From the NCBI GenBank assembly GCA_902535565.1, contig CACAUH010000029.1:1-17188 (forward strand): a DNA stretch of 17,188 nt, written 5' to 3'. Origin of the DNA: an uncultured Bacteroidota bacterium. Its GTDB lineage: Bacteria; Bacteroidota; Bacteroidia; Flavobacteriales; UA16. Below are positions 14,669-17,188 of the stretch, piece by piece. The notes beneath the pieces were generated by a model that saw only the letters and a list, made by a program, of their open reading frames with translations, did no database searches and was not told the DNA's origin. Every line of letters starts with the position of its first letter. Position 1 is the stretch's first letter. Made by a program: the position numbers and the translations under genes.

Positions 14669-15391
14669 TCAGTCATCGCGGGCACCCGAAAGGGCAAAGC
14701 TCACGAGATTGGCCCCCATCTCCAGGGCCCTCCGGCGGACGGCATCAGGATCCCGGTGAACGGCATGATCTTCCCAACCGTCTCCCAAATCACACTCAAC
14801 ATCGAAGTAGCAGACAAGGCGTCCATCAAGGAGCAGCCCATAGCCCTGGGGCGCATCACCATCGTGCTCATGTACCTTGGGAGGACCATGGTCAAAGTCA
14901 TAGGCGGCATGGTAAACGGGGTGCTCAAAGGGCAACTCAATCCATTCGAGATTTGGGAAAACCTTCCTCATTTCCTTTCTGACATAGGCATCCATCCCAT
15001 AGTTGTCACTGATGTGAAGAAAGCCCCCCGCCTCCATCCACGTACGAAGGTTTCTCGCTTCAGAAGCCGAAAAAACAACATTACCGTGTCCCGTCATGTG
15101 CACAAAAGGATAGTTAAACAATGCCGGGGACCCCACCTCAACATAAGGAACATCTTCATCAAAACCGATCCCCAACTCGGCGTTACAAAACGAAACAAGA
15201 TTGGGGACACTCGTTGGATTTGAGTACCAATCCCCACCTCCTTTGTACTGAAGCACAGCCAATTGTACCTCCTGAGCCATCAAGCCATCGGCAGGGCAAC
15301 AAAACAGAACAAGGAATAGAACGGTCCACGCGCAACCTGCACTCCTTTTCCGACGTAATTCGACTCCACACGAACAAAGTGACTGGGCCAT
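14669..15391 (-). CDS. Exported DUF4159 family protein
   Basis: The product is 240 residues with an N-terminal signal peptide (about 20-40, VLFLVLFCCPADGLMAQ) after an unusually long, Cys- and Arg-rich n-region. The mature part follows DUF4159 throughout: LAVLQYKGGGDWY, a central FVHMTGHGNVVFS, the FLHISDNYG strand, PPKVHEHDG and GRLVCYFDVECDLGDGWED, then MGANLVSFAL at the C-terminus. DUF4159 has a flavodoxin/glutamine-amidotransferase-like fold in the annotations I recall, and its function is not established. Length is close to that of Bacteroidota homologues. It is transcribed divergently from secDF across a 99-nt region and convergently with the DUF4389 gene, with no bases between the two stops. 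Export would be to the periplasm or beyond. Confidence 0.88.
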   Translation of the reverse strand: MAQSLCSCGVELRRKRSAGCAWTVLFLVLFCCPADGLMAQEVQLAVLQYKGGGDWYSNPTSVPNLVSFCNAELGIGFDEDVPYVEVGSPALFNYPFVHMTGHGNVVFSASEARNLRTWMEAGGFLHISDNYGMDAYVRKEMRKVFPNLEWIELPFEHPVYHAAYDFDHGPPKVHEHDGDAPQGYGLLLDGRLVCYFDVECDLGDGWEDHAVHRDPDAVRRRALEMGANLVSFALSGARDD

Positions 15392-15490
15392 GGTGACGAA
15401 GGTAATTCAAACCCTGCGCCCCTTACCGACTGTCATACCCTCTACACCGCGTTTTATCTATCTTTGCGGACCCTTAAAAACACCAGAACC
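15392..15490. other. Divergent intergenic region (DUF4159 / secDF)
   Basis: These 99 nt are the longest non-coding stretch in the window. They separate divergent starts and must contain the secDF promoter. A clear plus-strand -7 element is annotated separately. The secDF leader (15467-15490) is A/C-rich, with no Shine-Dalgarno sequence, as is usual in Bacteroidota. On the minus strand TACCTTCG (15404 to 15397) is a partial -7 match but lies only five bases before the DUF4159 ATG, so I do not accept it. Confidence 0.6.
15459..15466 (+). promoter_or_regulatory. Bacteroidota -7 promoter element for secDF
   Basis: TATCTTTG is an exact match to the Bacteroidota sigma-A -7 consensus TAnnTTTG. It lies 24 nt before the secDF ATG, leaving a short A-rich leader. 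I cannot find a matching -33 TTG at the usual spacing, so the promoter is supported by one element plus position. Confidence 0.55.
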
Positions 15491-17188
15491 ATGCAGAACA
15501 AGAGTGCCGTCCTGATCTTTACGGTGCTGCTCGCATTGGCGACCCTGTACACGCTCAGCTTCAACTACTTCTCCAGTGAGTTTGAGAAGGAAGCGCAAGT
15601 TCAGGGAGTCTATGAGGCGGAACAACTGCTCGACGCGGGGCAAATCACCGACGAACAGTTTGACGCTACAGCGGCCAAGGAAGCCAAAGACTTCCTGCGG
15701 GCCAAGGGAGACTCCGCCATTGTCCCGATCTTCGGCAAGACATACCGGGAAGCCAAAGAACGCGAGTTGAATCTCGGTCTCGACCTCCGCGGAGGCATGA
15801 GCGTAACACTGGAAGTGTCTATTCCAGATCTCGTCATCGCCCTAGCAGACTACAGCACAAACGATCAATTCCGGAATGCAGTCGCACAGGCCAAGGCCGA
15901 GCGCCGCAATTCCAATGCGGACTTCATCACGCTGTTTGGCCAAGCATGGACTGCTCAAGGAGGCGATGTAGAACTGTGGCGAATCTTCCACAACATGGAG
16001 AACCGGGACCTCTTCCCACAGAAGAGCACCGACGAAGAGATTCTTTCCATTCTTCGCGCGGAAGCAGAGACGGCCATCAACAACACCGAAAACATCATCC
16101 GCAAAAGGATCGACCAACTCGGTGTCGCACAACCCAACGTACAGAAGCTGTCTTTCAGCGGACGTATTCTCGTTGAGCTTCCAGGCATCGATGACCCCGC
16201 GCGGGCTCGAAAGCAACTGAAGTCAACCGCCAACTTAGAATTCTGGGAGACCTGGTTCAACGAAGAGGTCGCCCAACGCATCGCCGATGCAAACGTTGCC
16301 GCCGGCCAAGCCTTGAGTCCCGACTTATATGGCGACAATGCACCGGCAGACAGCGCTCTCACGACGGAGCAAATCAGATCGAAGAATCCTTTGTTTGCCG
16401 TGATGCAACCAGAACGCACGGCAAAAACGAGTGTCGTCGGCTATGCAGTTCAAGCAGACACAGGTCAAGTCAATGACATCTTGGCAATGCCTGCAGTGAA
16501 AGCTGCACTCGGCAACGATCTCCGCCTTCTGTGGAGCGCCAAAAGCAATGGAAACGTCTCGACGCTTTATGCCATCCAAGACCAGAGCGGAAAAGGCAAG
16601 GCCAAACTCGATGGAAAAAACATCGTCGACGCCCGCGTTGGTTATGATGAAATCGGAGACGTGGTCTGCAACATGACCATGAATGGCGAAGGTGCCGGAA
16701 TCTGGGGACAGATGACCAAGGCAGCTGCCGCCGATAACAACCGGGCTGTGGCTGTGGTGCTTGACAACCTCGTTTTCTCCGCGCCAAACGTCAACAGCCC
16801 CATTCTGAATGGCCGATCGCAAATCAGCTTTGGCACTGGCCAAACTGCAGAGCAAAAGCTGCAGGAAGCCGAGGACTTGTCCAGCTTGCTCAAGGCCGGC
16901 TCCCTGCCTGCGCCGGCTCGCATAGTAGATGAAGTCTCCGTAGGACCCCAACTTGGTGAAGACAACATCCGCGCTGGTTTGAGCTCATTCATCTTCGCGC
17001 TCCTCGTGGTGTTGGTCTACATGATCTTCTACTATCGCGGTGCGGGCGTGGTCAGCAACATGGCCCTCATTGCCAACCTGTTCTTCTTGATTGGGGCACT
17101 GGCCTCCCTCGGCGCAGCCTTGACACTGCCCGGAATCGCTGGTATCGTTTTGACCATTGGTATGGCTGTGGATGCCAATGTCCTTATA
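15491..17188 (+). CDS. secDF: Protein translocase subunit SecD, likely SecDF fusion (partial)
   Basis: The frame is open from the ATG at 15491 to the window end: 566 codons, no stop. An N-terminal membrane helix (about 5-25) is followed by the SecD signature NLGLDLRGGM at 94-103 and the large periplasmic P1 region (IRKRIDQLGVAQPNVQ, VELPGIDDPARA, LLKAGSLPAPARIV, VGPQLGEDNI). A cluster of transmembrane helices starts near 498, and the last residues are GMAVDANVLI (557-566). Asp561 corresponds to the conserved Asp of SecD (Asp519 in E. coli) used in proton-driven late export. Bacteroidota usually carry SecD and SecF as one chain of about 1000 residues, and the sequence runs off before the SecF half. 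Fusion is therefore inferred. A family -7 promoter element lies just upstream. Confidence 0.95.
   Translation, partial: MQNKSAVLIFTVLLALATLYTLSFNYFSSEFEKEAQVQGVYEAEQLLDAGQITDEQFDATAAKEAKDFLRAKGDSAIVPIFGKTYREAKERELNLGLDLRGGMSVTLEVSIPDLVIALADYSTNDQFRNAVAQAKAERRNSNADFITLFGQAWTAQGGDVELWRIFHNMENRDLFPQKSTDEEILSILRAEAETAINNTENIIRKRIDQLGVAQPNVQKLSFSGRILVELPGIDDPARARKQLKSTANLEFWETWFNEEVAQRIADANVAAGQALSPDLYGDNAPADSALTTEQIRSKNPLFAVMQPERTAKTSVVGYAVQADTGQVNDILAMPAVKAALGNDLRLLWSAKSNGNVSTLYAIQDQSGKGKAKLDGKNIVDARVGYDEIGDVVCNMTMNGEGAGIWGQMTKAAAADNNRAVAVVLDNLVFSAPNVNSPILNGRSQISFGTGQTAEQKLQEAEDLSSLLKAGSLPAPARIVDEVSVGPQLGEDNIRAGLSSFIFALLVVLVYMIFYYRGAGVVSNMALIANLFFLIGALASLGAALTLPGIAGIVLTIGMAVDANVLI

Noticed and set aside
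16325..16951. Minus-strand open frame of 208 codons opposite secDF
   Set aside because: SecD is continuous and conserved on the plus strand here, and the antisense frame has no coherent domain.

Overview
The window is a dense, largely housekeeping stretch of a Bacteroidota chromosome with GC in the mid-50s by eye, which is high for the phylum. It may be Flavobacteriales-like, but I cannot place it below phylum with confidence. The assignment rests on a SecD protein of the Bacteroidota type (probably a SecDF fusion), DUF5606 and DUF4159 proteins, a PafA-type alkaline phosphatase, secreted OmpA-like proteins with N-terminal 'LVPNGSFE' modules, and an exact TAnnTTTG promoter element upstream of secDF. 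I recognise seventeen genes, two of them cut by the window edges. No stretch longer than 100 bases lacks a gene. I found no tRNA, rRNA, CRISPR array, insertion sequence or prophage gene.

Layout. (1) 1-1451, plus strand: the 3' end of an L-2-hydroxyglutarate oxidase, then a UMF1-type MFS transporter. (2) 1469-7873, minus strand: a tight seven-gene run, read from 7873 downward. It holds an orphan HsdR-N nuclease-like protein, a DUF5606 protein, 3-hydroxybutyryl-CoA dehydrogenase, DNA polymerase III delta (holA), uroporphyrinogen decarboxylase (hemE) and two paralogous secreted OmpA-like proteins. Gaps run from 81 nt down to small overlaps. (3) 7929-14668, plus strand: a divergent six-gene run with long-chain acyl-CoA synthetase, a PAP2 phosphatase, the fluoride channel FluC/CrcB, a PafA-like alkaline phosphatase, an M61 metallopeptidase and a duplicated DUF4389 membrane protein. 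Several stop/start overlaps suggest translational coupling. (4) 14669-15391, minus strand: an exported DUF4159 protein, convergent with and directly abutting the DUF4389 gene. (5) 15491 to the end, plus strand: the 5' part of secDF.

How the genes fit together. The minus-strand run mixes replication (holA), haem synthesis (hemE), acyl-CoA metabolism and envelope proteins. It looks like a co-transcribed housekeeping block, not a single pathway. The plus-strand run centres on lipids, phosphate esters and the membrane: acyl-CoA activation, PAP2 phosphatase, FluC and an exported phosphomonoesterase. SecD/F would support export of the signal-peptide proteins found here.

I see no convincing new multi-gene system. 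The points most worth a second look are the helicase-less HsdR-N protein at the head of the holA operon, the paired OmpA-like proteins that share a CxC hinge, the M61 peptidase without a signal peptide, and an AT-rich patch inside the alkaline phosphatase gene. Several starts were moved inward from the longest open frame because the longer frame began at TTG, or because family homology begins at the internal ATG.
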